From Leptospira perolatii (lineage in GTDB: Bacteria; Spirochaetota; Leptospiria; Leptospirales; Leptospiraceae), in the NCBI RefSeq assembly GCF_002811875.1, contig NZ_NPDZ01000002.1:372001-436000 (forward strand): DNA of 64,000 nt, in the 5' to 3' direction. Every line of letters begins with the position of its first letter. Within the stretch, counting starts at the first letter, position 1. This document shows, in pieces, positions 47,379-57,200 of the stretch. The position numbers and the translations under genes are program-made. The notes beneath the pieces are model-generated. The model saw only the letters and a program-made list of their open reading frames with translations, had not been told where the DNA came from and ran no database searches.

Positions 47379-48809
47379 ATGATAACGATGGAAGCCAAAA
47401 AGACGAACGAGATATTGATCGTAGAGGACAATCCTGCGGATTTAAATCTATTGACGATATACATGAACGAGCTCTCTGGAAAACCTCTGAAATACGAGGA
47501 AACATCCACGATTGCAGAAGCGATTTTGCAATTAAATAGTTTTGCGGCGGATTGTATTTTGCTAGATCTATCTCTCCCTGATAGTTTCGGTCTGGATGGG
47601 TTCGAATCGATTCGAAAGCAATTTCCTAATATTCCGATTGTGATCTGTTCAGGATCGCAAGACGAATCTCTTGCAACCGAAGCGTTGAAGGCAGGTGCTC
47701 AGGATTATTTGATCAAAGGAAGATTCGATTCGCATTTGCTCTATCGATCGATTTTGTACGCGATCGAGAGGAATCGATTGATGTATCAATTGAACGAGCA
47801 GTCTTCGATGATCAAGGAAAACGAAGAAAGATATAGGCTACTCTTTGAAAATAATCCTCATCCCGTCTGGTTGTACGATTATCATACTCTCGAAGTTTTG
47901 GACGCGAATCAGGAGGCGGAGAAGGTCTACGGGTTCGAGAGAGACGAGATTCTTAAGATGAGTTTTCGAGATATTCGTTCCGAGGTGGAACATGAGCTTC
48001 CGGAGCTCGGAATGAAAGCCTTGGAAAATGCAGAATCTGAGAATCTTCCCGGACTAGTGCTACATCGAAAGAAAGACGGAAGCATCATGGTGGCCGAGAT
48101 TGTATCTTACAGGTTTACAATCCAGGGAAGGGAAGTGGTGATGTCGATCGTCCTAGATATCACTAAATGGAAAAAGGCAGAAGAGTCCTTGTTGGAATCA
48201 CTTCGCGAAAAGGAAGTGCTGCTGCAGGAAGTCCATCACAGAGTAAAAAACAACTTACAAATTATGGCGAGCCTTCTCAACTTACAGGCGAATTATACCA
48301 GGAGCAAGGAAGTCAATCGGCAATTAAAGGATACAGAGAGCAGAATTTACTCCATGTCCTTGGTTCACAATGAACTTTATAATTCCAAAAACTTGGCAGA
48401 GGTGGGATTTCAACTCTACGTAGAAAAGCTGTTGGATAATCTCTGGAACGTGTACGGGGTGGGAGCAGAAATCTCCAGAGAGATTTCTTTAGATGGAATG
48501 AAATTGGAAGTAGAGCAGGCGATTCCACTCGGAATGATTCTGAATGAGATCGCCACCAATTCTCTCAAATACGCTTTCGGTTCAGAGAAAAAAGGGAAAT
48601 TCTTTGTGAGGGCAACCCATACCACGGATAAAATACAGTTAATGATCGGAGATGACGGAAAGGGAATCCCGGAAAACGTAAATATCAGAAGTGGGGATAC
48701 TCTAGGGTTCCAACTGATTCACATTTTATCGAAGCAATTAAAAGCAAAGATTGATATTCAAACTGGAAATGACGGCACGGTTTTTCATTTTACTCTCGTG
48801 CCGAGATAG
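47379..48809 (+). CDS. Hybrid receiver-PAS-HisKA_2 histidine kinase
   Basis: 476 aa, soluble. The receiver at about 8-130 has EDNPADLNLL, phospho-Asp in CILLDLSLPDSFGLDG and a Lys in DYLIKGRF. PAS at about 150-265 follows (LFENNPHPVWLYDYHTLEVLDA), then the HisKA_2 segment LQEVHHRVKNNLQIMASLLN near 285 and a HATPase (AIPLGMILNEIATNSLKYAFG, GDDGKGIPENV). The N-terminal receiver means it may take phosphate from the upstream kinase and regulate its own catalytic part. It is the third gene of the kinase / Rcp1-like / hybrid unit; the ribosome site before ATG 47379 is weak. It is convergent with the Csp-like gene seven bases away. Confidence 0.88.
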   Translation: MITMEAKKTNEILIVEDNPADLNLLTIYMNELSGKPLKYEETSTIAEAILQLNSFAADCILLDLSLPDSFGLDGFESIRKQFPNIPIVICSGSQDESLATEALKAGAQDYLIKGRFDSHLLYRSILYAIERNRLMYQLNEQSSMIKENEERYRLLFENNPHPVWLYDYHTLEVLDANQEAEKVYGFERDEILKMSFRDIRSEVEHELPELGMKALENAESENLPGLVLHRKKDGSIMVAEIVSYRFTIQGREVVMSIVLDITKWKKAEESLLESLREKEVLLQEVHHRVKNNLQIMASLLNLQANYTRSKEVNRQLKDTESRIYSMSLVHNELYNSKNLAEVGFQLYVEKLLDNLWNVYGVGAEISREISLDGMKLEVEQAIPLGMILNEIATNSLKYAFGSEKKGKFFVRATHTTDKIQLMIGDDGKGIPENVNIRSGDTLGFQLIHILSKQLKAKIDIQTGNDGTVFHFTLVPR

Positions 48810-48816
48810 TTTTTCC

Positions 48817-49302
48817 CTATGCTAGTATTTTCTTAAATTCTGATATACAATTCTTACAAGCCTGACCGCAATCTTTGCACTCGGCATGATGCTCTGCGTG
48901 TTTGTCACATTCCTTGGCACATCTTTCGCAGGTCTCGAGACAAAGCTGCGCGAGCTTTTTGGTCGAGGGAGAATTTTGGCCAGCGATCTGAATAAACGCA
49001 CTACAAAGCGCGGTGGTTTCCCTAACTGATTTCAGACAATCGGAGAGCATTTTGTCTCCTTTCGAAAGTTCTTCCACGCACATTTTCATGCAAAGCTCTC
49101 CTTTTACCAAACAATCCGCGGAGGTTTGCATTGCTGATTCATACTGGCCCTTGGGGCTGCCTGAATCGTTCTGTTTTTTCTTACTAGACTTTTTTTCAGA
49201 ATGATCATGTTCATGCGAAGCAAGCGCCGAAAACGCTGAAAGTGCTAATGCAGCAGTACCTGCTCCTTTGATTAGTTCTTTTCTAGTAACTTTTGCACTC
49301 AT
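48817..49302 (-). CDS. Exported cysteine-rich four-helix copper-binding protein (Csp-like)
   Basis: 161 aa. Signal-like start TRKELIKGAGTAALALSAFSALA, then a His/Asp/Lys linker (HEHDHSEKK) and a cysteine-rich helical domain with 13 Cys, in phrases such as CLVKGELCMKMC, CLETCERCAKECDKH and ECKDCGQACKNC. This agrees with copper storage proteins (Csp/DUF326-type), which bind many Cu(I) ions inside a four-helix bundle. The N-terminus has RK instead of twin Arg, so the export route (Tat or Sec) is open. AAAGGAGC lies five bases before the start. It probably buffers copper in the periplasm. Confidence 0.8.
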   Translation of the reverse strand: MSAKVTRKELIKGAGTAALALSAFSALASHEHDHSEKKSSKKKQNDSGSPKGQYESAMQTSADCLVKGELCMKMCVEELSKGDKMLSDCLKSVRETTALCSAFIQIAGQNSPSTKKLAQLCLETCERCAKECDKHAEHHAECKDCGQACKNCISEFKKILA

Positions 49303-49458
49303 CTATAGCTCCTTTAGAGATTTATACTTCTATTGAGCGGATAGATTTCTTGAAAAACGGCTTTCTTTCCAATACTTTTTGTATAGGGTAGTGAAAACTT
49401 GATTGAGAATCCGATGCAAGACGGAGCTTGACTCATTCCTGTTTTTAGTACTTTATAA

Positions 49459-50538
49459 ATGTTGGATTTTTCAAAAGAACCAAAAATGGAAATCGAATCC
49501 ACGAGTGGAGAGAAAGATTCTTCTAAACCAGAAAGAGTTCGGAAAGAATCTGATTTAATTTTGATTCTGGATGATGCCCCAGAGAATTGTCTACTTGTAG
49601 AAAGAATCCTGAGGCGGGCAGGCCACTCGAATGTACTTTCTACTCAGTCTCCTGAGATTGCTCTAGAATGGTTGGGTCTTTCCGGAAATCCGATTAACAA
49701 GAGGGATGTTTCACTTTTATTACTGGATATACTTTTGCCAGGTGGTCTGAACGGACTGGATCTGTTAAAGAGATTCAGTCACGAGCCAATCCTAGAGGAT
49801 ATGCTGGTGATTATCATCACAGCAATCCAAGATACGCAAACCCTTGAATCTGCTTTTGAACTCGGTGCGATCGATTATGTGACCAAGCCATTTGCAGCTA
49901 CTGAACTTAGGGCAAGGGTTCGATCTGCACTTAGGCTAAGACATGAAACCGTGCAAAGAAAGCAAAGAGAAAGAGATCTGGAGGATACTACCAATAAACT
50001 TTCCGAAGCCTACCAAACCTTGCTCAGAGTTTCTAGAACCGACGGACTTTCCGGAGTTTGGAACAGGCGCTACTTCGATGAAGTTCTGGAAGTCGAATGG
50101 AAAAGATCAGGCAGATCCCAAAAGCCTGTCTCCCTGCTGTTATTGGACATAGACTATTTTAAGAAATATAATGATACCTATGGCCACCAAGCCGGAGACG
50201 ATTGCATTCGAAAGGTAGCGGGAGTCCTCAGAGATACAGCAAGAAGGGCCGGGGACTTTGCAGCTAGGTATGGTGGAGAAGAGTTCGCGCTGATTCTTCC
50301 GGATACAGAATCCCAGAATGCACTGAAAGTAGCGGAGCAGATTCTAACCAAGATTCGCCTATTAAAAATTCCTCATGAAAATTCAGAAGTTGCCCCTCAC
50401 GTCACCGTCAGCTTAGGATTGTCCACAATGGTTTCTGAAAAGGGAATCAGCTTGAGTTTGCTTGTGGAAAAGGCTGACGAAGCATTGTATCAATCCAAAA
50501 AGAAAGGAAGAAATCAGGCTACGATTGCGGAAGCATAA
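49459..50538 (+). CDS. Receiver-GGDEF diguanylate cyclase (PleD/WspR-like)
   Basis: 359 aa. A receiver at about 28-155 has LILDDAPENCLLVERIL, phospho-Asp in LLLLDILLPGGLNGLD and DYVTKPFAATELRARV. A coiled linker leads to a GGDEF domain from about 190 (RTDGLSGVWNRRYFDEVL, ...DIDYFKKYNDTYGHQAGDDC) with the active-site ARYGGEEFALIL. Output is c-di-GMP synthesis controlled by phosphorylation. The start is ATG 49459, but ATG 49486 is possible since a promoter-like TTGACT with TTTATA lies just before 49459. It is separate from the kinase unit and may still be served by one of the orphan kinases here. Confidence 0.9.
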   Translation: MLDFSKEPKMEIESTSGEKDSSKPERVRKESDLILILDDAPENCLLVERILRRAGHSNVLSTQSPEIALEWLGLSGNPINKRDVSLLLLDILLPGGLNGLDLLKRFSHEPILEDMLVIIITAIQDTQTLESAFELGAIDYVTKPFAATELRARVRSALRLRHETVQRKQRERDLEDTTNKLSEAYQTLLRVSRTDGLSGVWNRRYFDEVLEVEWKRSGRSQKPVSLLLLDIDYFKKYNDTYGHQAGDDCIRKVAGVLRDTARRAGDFAARYGGEEFALILPDTESQNALKVAEQILTKIRLLKIPHENSEVAPHVTVSLGLSTMVSEKGISLSLLVEKADEALYQSKKKGRNQATIAEA

Positions 50539-50684
50539 TTAAGATCCAAACACTTCCCAGTCGTGATGCAAGATTGAGGAGGCGGTTGCTCAATTTCAGA
50601 GAGGATCTCCCTGGCTTTCTTTTCTGGCAGAGAAGCCTCGATCGCGATCTCGGCAATTTGGAATGCATATTCTTTTAGGCTCAT
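50514..50684 (-). CDS. Possible small protein (56 aa), convergent with the diguanylate cyclase gene
   Basis: From ATG at 50682-50684 the minus strand encodes 56 residues beginning MSLKEYAFQIAEIAIEASLPEKK and ending NYASAIVA, with a helical, charged first half, a PPP turn and two Cys. Residue use is protein-like and the 3' end overlaps the diguanylate cyclase gene by 25 bases. No strong ribosome site precedes it. I do not recognise a family. It fills what would be an otherwise empty gap. Confidence 0.4.
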   Translation of the reverse strand: MSLKEYAFQIAEIAIEASLPEKKAREILSEIEQPPPQSCITTGKCLDLNYASAIVA

Positions 50685-50860
50685 ATTTTAGGTAAAATGT
50701 CGTAACTTCGACACTCCAATACCATAATCCGCCTCAAAATTCGGTCGATAGGTAACTAACAGAGTTTTTTTTGCGGGTAAATGAATTTTATTTGCACCGC
50801 ACTAGGTCTTATTTGTTACTTATAATATACCGGAACAACCGCCGGCGTAGGAGAAAGAGC

Positions 50861-51253
50861 TTGCTGGATAAACTCATACAAGAATTTAAAGACCGTTTTT
50901 TCCAGACAGTCCGAGTCCCAGTGGAGGTGCATTCCCAGTCCGGGAATTTTCCAGCTACGTGGGATGGAATCGAGGGGACATCTCTCAGTTTTTCCCTGGA
51001 CCGATTTCACCCGGATCCTGAAGGACAGGATGCGGTCGTTGAAATAAGAGTGCCTTTTTGGAAGGAGCCACTTCAATTTTCTGGAAAACTAATGCAAAAG
51101 AGGATGGTACGCTCGCGATCCTCGGAGAGAATTACTGATACAGTACTGATCTTTGAATCGCAGCTGACCGAGCTATTAAAAAAGCATCTTCCTAAGATCG
51201 AACTTTCAGAACCTGCAAGGCAGAAGGTAGGCGAAAGTAAAGGAAGACTTTAA
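50861..51253 (+). CDS. Hypothetical protein, possibly PilZ-like beta-barrel
   Basis: About 130 aa from the TTG at 50861, which has AGGAGA nine bases upstream; the frame extends to 50771 but that adds Arg-rich, unlikely sequence. The protein is strand-rich (VRVPVEVHSQSG, VEIRVPFWKEPLQFSGKLMQKR, DTVLIFESQLTELL) and shows an R-x-P-V motif near residue 17, which loosely recalls PilZ domains, but the c-di-GMP motif is not convincing. A TATAAT box lies at 50821-50826. Its role is unknown. Confidence 0.55.
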   Translation: MLDKLIQEFKDRFFQTVRVPVEVHSQSGNFPATWDGIEGTSLSFSLDRFHPDPEGQDAVVEIRVPFWKEPLQFSGKLMQKRMVRSRSSERITDTVLIFESQLTELLKKHLPKIELSEPARQKVGESKGRL

Positions 51254-51268
51254 GTTTAAGGCTTTAGA

Positions 51269-52033
51269 TCATAGATTAAGATTCGCGATGAGAGGAGCAT
51301 GGTCCGAAAGGATCGGCTCCTTTTTTATTTCCAAAGACTTTAAAGAATTCTTAAGTTCTGGAGTAACAAAAACATAATCGATTCTCCAGCCTTTATTTTT
51401 TCCCCGAGCACCTGCTCTAAAAGTCCACCACGAATACTCCTGTTTGTTTGGGTATAAGTATCTATAACTGTCGATCCAACCGGTCTCTAAAAATTTAGTA
51501 ACCCAAGCCCTTTCTTCTGGCAGAAATCCGCTCGATTTCGCATTTCCTTTTGGATCGTGAATGTCCATTTCGGTATGAGCGATATTCACGTCTCCGCAGA
51601 GCAAAAGTTTTGGATGCTTCTTTTTTAGTTTATTTGCAATTTGCAAAAACTCGTCCAAAAATCGCATCTTTAGTGTTTGGCGAACATCTCCGGTAGTTCC
51701 CGAAGGGAAGTAGACAGTCCAAACTGCGTAATCCCCGAAATCTGCGAGAATGCTCCTGCCTTCTCTGTCGAACTCTTCGATCCCTAATCCGATGGTTACT
51801 TTTTTGGGAGCCAACCGAGTCCAGAGACCGACTCCGGAATACCCTTTTTTTTCCGCAGAGTGAAAGTGCGCGGTGTAACCTAAATCTTCCCAGATAGAGG
51901 GAGAGAGCTGGTCTGGTTGGGCCTTGGTCTCCTGAAAGCATACGATATCTGGTGATTCTGACTTGAGCATCTTTCCCAAGCCCTTTTCCCAAGAGGATCG
52001 AATCCCGTTGCAATTCAAACAAAACAGTTTCAT
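51269..52033 (-). CDS. xth: Exodeoxyribonuclease III family apurinic endonuclease
   Basis: 254 aa. Start ATG 52031-52033, supported by AAGGAAG eight bases upstream; longer frames to 52123 give a non-homologous start. Motifs of the exonuclease III family: [17 protein letters not shown] (Glu binds metal), [25 protein letters not shown] (Asp, Asn), [11 protein letters not shown] and LSDHAPL (final Asp-His). It repairs abasic sites by cutting 5' of the lesion. It is divergent from hisD with 64 bases between starts. Confidence 0.93.
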   Translation of the reverse strand: MKLFCLNCNGIRSSWEKGLGKMLKSESPDIVCFQETKAQPDQLSPSIWEDLGYTAHFHSAEKKGYSGVGLWTRLAPKKVTIGLGIEEFDREGRSILADFGDYAVWTVYFPSGTTGDVRQTLKMRFLDEFLQIANKLKKKHPKLLLCGDVNIAHTEMDIHDPKGNAKSSGFLPEERAWVTKFLETGWIDSYRYLYPNKQEYSWWTFRAGARGKNKGWRIDYVFVTPELKNSLKSLEIKKEPILSDHAPLIANLNL

Positions 52034-52097
52034 TAGGTTACTTCCTTCCAGGAATCCCCAGGATTTTCGGGATGCGAAGAGTTCGCAAAGAAAAAAA

Positions 52098-53396
52098 ATG
52101 GCAAGTATGGGCATTTCTATCACGATCGTAGGGGAAAAAAACCAAGCGGATCTTTCCTCGGTCTTGTCCAGGGCAAAGGAAGATTTAAGCGATACGATTC
52201 CGATCGTAAAACCTATATTGGAAGCCGTGAGAGATCGAGGAGATCTTGCGGTTCAGGAATTCACCAAAAGATTTGATGGGCTGGAAGTGGATCGCTTTTT
52301 TTACCCTGTTTCCGAATGGAAGGGGTCAGTGCCCAAAGATTTACAAGCAGCCTTGGAAAAAGCAAAGGAGAATATCCTTACATTTCATTCGGCGCAAATT
52401 CCTCAGCCTGTTGACGTAACCGTTTCAGGAAATAAATTAGGAATTCGTTATACTCCAATCGAATCTGTTTCGGTCTATGCCCCCGGTGGAAAAGCATTGT
52501 ATCCGTCTACTATATTAATGGGTGTGCTTCCGGCCAAGATAGCGGGAGTTCCTCATGTTCAAATCGTGACTCCTCCCCAAAAAGGTGGATTGCCAGATGG
52601 TCTTTATGCAGCTGCAAAAGTCGCCGGCGCAGACGCAATTATTACGACCGGCGGTGCGCAAGGAATCGGAAGCGTTGCGTACGGTACAAAAACGATTCCT
52701 CGTTCTGAATTTATCATTGGTCCCGGTAACAAATACGTAACTGCCTCCAAGATTTATTTGAACGGACTCGGTGTGATTGGCATAGACAGTCCCGCTGGTC
52801 CTAGCGAGGTACTTGTGATTGCGGACGATTCTGCGAATCCGGAATGGGTGGCCGCCGATTTGCTTTCGCAGGCAGAGCACGGTGAGGATTCGGTTGCGAT
52901 TCTTTGTACTGATTCTAAAACTCTGGCAGATAAGGTCGCTCTTGAAGTCGAAAAGGCTCTCAACGAAAGACCAAAGCGCGGAGAAATGAAAAGAGAATCC
53001 ATAGAAAAGCACGGAAGAATATTTGTATTTTCTAATTTAGAATCTTGTGTTGCTTTTTCCAACGAATTCGCGCCAGAGCATTTGGAAATTCAGACCAAGA
53101 ATTACAAAGAATTATTTCAGAAGATCAAACACGCTGGCTCTGTGTTTCTGGGGCCGTACTCTCCAGTTGCTATGGGAGACTATATTAGCGGAACAAATCA
53201 TATTTTGCCTACCGCCGGAGCGAGTCGGATTTATTCCTCCTTAGGAGTGATGACTTTTTTAAAAAGAGTCACGTACCAAGAAGTCACCCAAAACTCTTTG
53301 GAAAAACTATATCCTCACGTAAAAGTGCTATCCGAGTTCGAGGGATTGGATGAGGAGCACGGAAATTCCGTAAAGATTCGTCTGCCTAAAAAATAG
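52098..53396 (+). CDS. hisD: Histidinol dehydrogenase
   Basis: 432 aa from ATG 52098 (alternative ATG 52107). Contains [63 protein letters not shown] (Zn-site Gln/His), FAPEHLEIQ and the closing [15 protein letters not shown]. It catalyses the last two steps of histidine synthesis, oxidising L-histidinol to histidine with NAD in the cytoplasm. Its length is standard. It is not in a his operon but directly before panC (19 bases) and mfd; such isolated placement is usual in Leptospira. Confidence 0.95.
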   Translation: MASMGISITIVGEKNQADLSSVLSRAKEDLSDTIPIVKPILEAVRDRGDLAVQEFTKRFDGLEVDRFFYPVSEWKGSVPKDLQAALEKAKENILTFHSAQIPQPVDVTVSGNKLGIRYTPIESVSVYAPGGKALYPSTILMGVLPAKIAGVPHVQIVTPPQKGGLPDGLYAAAKVAGADAIITTGGAQGIGSVAYGTKTIPRSEFIIGPGNKYVTASKIYLNGLGVIGIDSPAGPSEVLVIADDSANPEWVAADLLSQAEHGEDSVAILCTDSKTLADKVALEVEKALNERPKRGEMKRESIEKHGRIFVFSNLESCVAFSNEFAPEHLEIQTKNYKELFQKIKHAGSVFLGPYSPVAMGDYISGTNHILPTAGASRIYSSLGVMTFLKRVTYQEVTQNSLEKLYPHVKVLSEFEGLDEEHGNSVKIRLPKK

Positions 53397-53415
53397 AATG
53401 TAAGCTGAGAAGAAT

Positions 53416-54267
53416 ATGCTTGTTTCAAAGGATCCGAAAGAAGTCACAGAAATTGTCCGTTCTTGGAAAAATAAGGGGGAGAATGTGGGTTTTGCGCCCA
53501 CAATGGGTTTCCTGCACGAAGGACACTCCACTTTATTTTGTAAATCAGCATTAGAAAATTCTAAAACGGTAGTTTCTATTTTTGTAAATCCTGCGCAATT
53601 TAACGATCCAAAGGATTTCGAAAAATACCCGGTCAATACCGAAGGAGATTTAGCGATCTGTAAAGAAGCCGGAGTTTCTCTGGTCTATCTCCCGGATAAA
53701 GAAACCATTTATCCGGGGGGTGTTCCTGAAATTCAGATGAGGATTCCGTCCTTGATGAAAAATTTAGACGCTACTACTAGGCCAGGGCATTTTGAAGGAG
53801 TTTTATTGGTCCTTTCCAGATTGTTTCATACTGTGGAACCGGATGCAGCATACTTCGGAAAGAAAGACTATCAGCAATATCTATTGGTCAGAGAATTCTG
53901 TAAAATGTTGGGATTCCAGATTAGAATCATAGGCGTAGATACGGTTCGGAGTCCCGAGGGCCTGGCTCTCAGTTCTAGAAACGCAAGACTCACTGAAAAA
54001 CAGAAGGAGGAATCTCTTTTGCTTTCTAGGGCTTTGCGATTGGGAGAGAATCTGATCAAAAAAGGAGAGAAAGATCCCGAAGAAATTCGAACAGTAATGC
54101 AAGACGTTCTGGATTCTTCCTCTGCGGTTCGCACGGATTATCTGGAAATTGTGGATGCCAATACGTTGGAGGATCTTTCCTTGTTGAAAGGAGAAATTCT
54201 TTTGGCGGTCGCCGCCTTTGTCGGAGAAGTTCGACTAATCGACAATCTTACGGTTCAGGTAAATTAG
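53416..54267 (+). CDS. panC: Pantothenate synthetase (pantoate-beta-alanine ligase)
   Basis: 283 aa. GFAPTMGFLHEGHSTL (ATP-binding HxGH), FVNPAQFN, RPGHFEGVLLVLSRLFH, YFGKKDYQQYLLVREF and SPEGLALSSRNARL are all present. It condenses pantoate with beta-alanine using ATP in vitamin B5 and coenzyme A synthesis. It is 19 bases after hisD and 9 bases before mfd, so the three are an operon by spacing, though functionally unrelated. Confidence 0.95.
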   Translation: MLVSKDPKEVTEIVRSWKNKGENVGFAPTMGFLHEGHSTLFCKSALENSKTVVSIFVNPAQFNDPKDFEKYPVNTEGDLAICKEAGVSLVYLPDKETIYPGGVPEIQMRIPSLMKNLDATTRPGHFEGVLLVLSRLFHTVEPDAAYFGKKDYQQYLLVREFCKMLGFQIRIIGVDTVRSPEGLALSSRNARLTEKQKEESLLLSRALRLGENLIKKGEKDPEEIRTVMQDVLDSSSAVRTDYLEIVDANTLEDLSLLKGEILLAVAAFVGEVRLIDNLTVQVN

Positions 54268-54276
54268 GAATTTATA

Positions 54277-57200
54277 ATGGCCAAATCTGTCCAAAAAAAT
54301 TTGGATTGGAAAGTTCCGTTGCTGGATTGGATGAATTCACTTCGGGAAAAATCGGAAGCGGAATTTTTAAGGATCGGATCCGTGCCTTCCTCGGCGCACT
54401 CTTTGTTATCTTGCGTTCTCAAGGAAGCCTCCGATTCTCCTATAGTAGTCATCAGTCCTACCAACACAGAAGCAGAGTTTTTGCAAAGAGAGTCGCTTAG
54501 CTTTTTGCAGGAGACCAAATCGTATTTCTATCCGGGGCAAGAGGTGCTACCTTACGAATACATGAGGTATCCTCAGGAAATGAAGAGGGAAAGGATCAAG
54601 GCGATCGCGCAGATTCTATCCGGAGAAAATGTTCTAGTATTTACTTCTGTCTCAGGATTTTTGAAAACACTGCCCGCTTCCGAAGTTCTGAAAGGAAGGA
54701 CTCTTTCGCTTAACGTAGGACAGACGATCTCTTTGGAGAAAATTCTGAAGGAGTTTGTTTCGCTCGGATACCACCGTACCGATGTTTGCGAGGCATTCGG
54801 AGAGTTCAGTTTAAAGGGCGGCATCCTGGATGTTTACTCTTCTTTTTCTGCTGAGCCAATTCGAATTGACTTCTTTGGAGATGAAATCGAGTCGATTCGG
54901 ACCTTCGATCCGGAATCGCAAAGGTCCTTGGCTACTTTAGATAAAACTGTTATACTTCCAGCAGATGAATACATACTTAGCGAAGAGCAAAAGGCAAAGT
55001 ATAGAGAAGCGATCGCAAAAGCAGACCAAAAATTGCATTTGCCCGAAATTCCGGATTCAAATAGCGGAACCTACTTTGAGGAATTGATTCCTTTGATCCG
55101 GGAAAATACCGGAATTCTATCTTACTTTCGAAAACGACCACTTTTGATTTTTACGGATCCAAATGGAGTTAGGGAAAGGCTTGTTCAGTTGAAAAGGGAG
55201 TACGACACTCTCTATGAAAAAAGAAGTACAGAAGTTCTTTGCTCTCCTCCTGAAAATCTGCTTTCTATGGGACAGGAATTCGACGCGATCCAGAATCTGG
55301 AAGGAGTATCTTTCTCCCAGCTTCCTCCTGCAAAGGATAGAGATTTCTCTTCGCCTCTAAAAGAAACTCCCGGCTTTAAAGGAAAGATACGAGAAGTTCG
55401 GGAAAAGATTCGGCAGCTGAGAGAAGAGAGCGGCTGGAGAATCCTGCTCACTTCTTCCTTCGAAGCTCAGACGAAAAGATTGCAGGGTCTATTCGAGAAA
55501 GAAGGAATTCGTCTTTTAAATTCCGAAAACGGAGAGCCAAAGCCTATCGAGTTTCCTAAAATTTCCGCCTCGGACTCTGACGATCTGTTTTTGGTAGTTT
55601 CCGAAATCAGAAACGGGTTTGTTTGGGAAGAGCAGAAACTTTTGATACTTTCCGAAAACGATATATTCGGAAGAGAGTATAAAAGAAAAACTAGATTTAA
55701 AAAACAAAGTAGCAAGGCGATCCAAAGCTTCCTGGATCTGAAGGAAGGGGACCACGTCGTTCATGTCAATCACGGTGTGGGTAAGTTCGTAAAGATCGAA
55801 AGAGTGAACGCTGGAGGAAAGGAAAGGGATTTTCTAAAATTAGAATATCATGGAGGCGATTCTCTTTTTGTTCCCTTGGACCAAATTTCGCTCGTACAAC
55901 GGTACGTAGGCGGGACCGAAAGACCAAGGCTTGATAGTCTAGGAAAGAGCACCTGGAAAAAGACAAAAGAAAGGGTGCAAAAGGCGGTAGAAGGCCTCGC
56001 GGAAGATCTCGTAAAAATGTATTCGAACAGAATCAAGCTGCAAGGATACTCTTTTCCTCCGGATACGATTTATCAGGAAGAGTTCGAGGCGGAATTTGAA
56101 TACGAAGAAACACCGGATCAGATAGACGCAATCGAAGCGGTCAAAAAGGATCTGGAATCTCCAAGGCCCATGGATCGACTGATTTGCGGAGATGTGGGCT
56201 ACGGAAAAACAGAAGTCGCGATTCGTGCGGCTTTCAAGGTTTCTATGGCGGGACGTCAGAGCATGCTTTTGGCTCCCACTACAATCCTTGCATTACAACA
56301 TTATAATACTTTTAAAAAGAGATTCGAAAATTATCCGATTCGTGTGGAACTGGTATCTAGGCTAAAGACCGCCGGCGAGATCCGAAAGACTTTGGCGGAT
56401 TTTTCCGCCGGAAAGGTGGATATGGTGATCGGAACACACGCGATTTTGTCTTCATCGGTTCACCCGAAAAATCTAGGCTTGTTAATCATCGACGAAGAGC
56501 AAAGGTTCGGTGTGAATCATAAGGAATCCATTAAGAAAATAAAGAATCTCGTCGACGTGCTTACTTTGACTGCGACTCCGATTCCTAGAACTTTGCACAT
56601 GGCATTGACTGGGATTCGGGAGCTGTCGATTATTGCAACTCCTCCCAAAAATAGGCAAAGCGTAGAAACCTATGTTTTAGAAGAGGACGACGATCTGGTT
56701 CGAGATGCGATTCGAAGAGAACTGGAAAGACACGGACAAGTATTCTATCTTTATAATAGAGTGGAATCTATTGAAAGAGAAACTAAATACTTAAATGAAC
56801 TAGTACCGGAAGCATCAATCGGTGTGTTGCACGGACAAATGACCGAAGACGAGATCGAAGAGACTCTACTCGATTTTTACGGACGAAAGTACGATATCCT
56901 AGTTACCACAACGATTATAGAATCCGGCATAGATATTCCGAATGTAAACACTCTTTTGATCAAAAGAGCGGATCTATTCGGACTTTCTCAACTCTATCAG
57001 ATTCGAGGTAGAGTCGGACGAAGCGACCGAAAGGCGTATGCCTATCTGCTGCTGCCTAGAGACAGAGTGGTTACGGAAGACGCAGAAAAACGGCTCAATA
57101 CAATTTATGAGTACCAAGAGTTAGGTTCAGGATTCAAAGTCGCCATGAGAGATCTAGAGATCCGTGGAGCAGGGAACCTTCTCGGCAAAGAGCAATCCGG

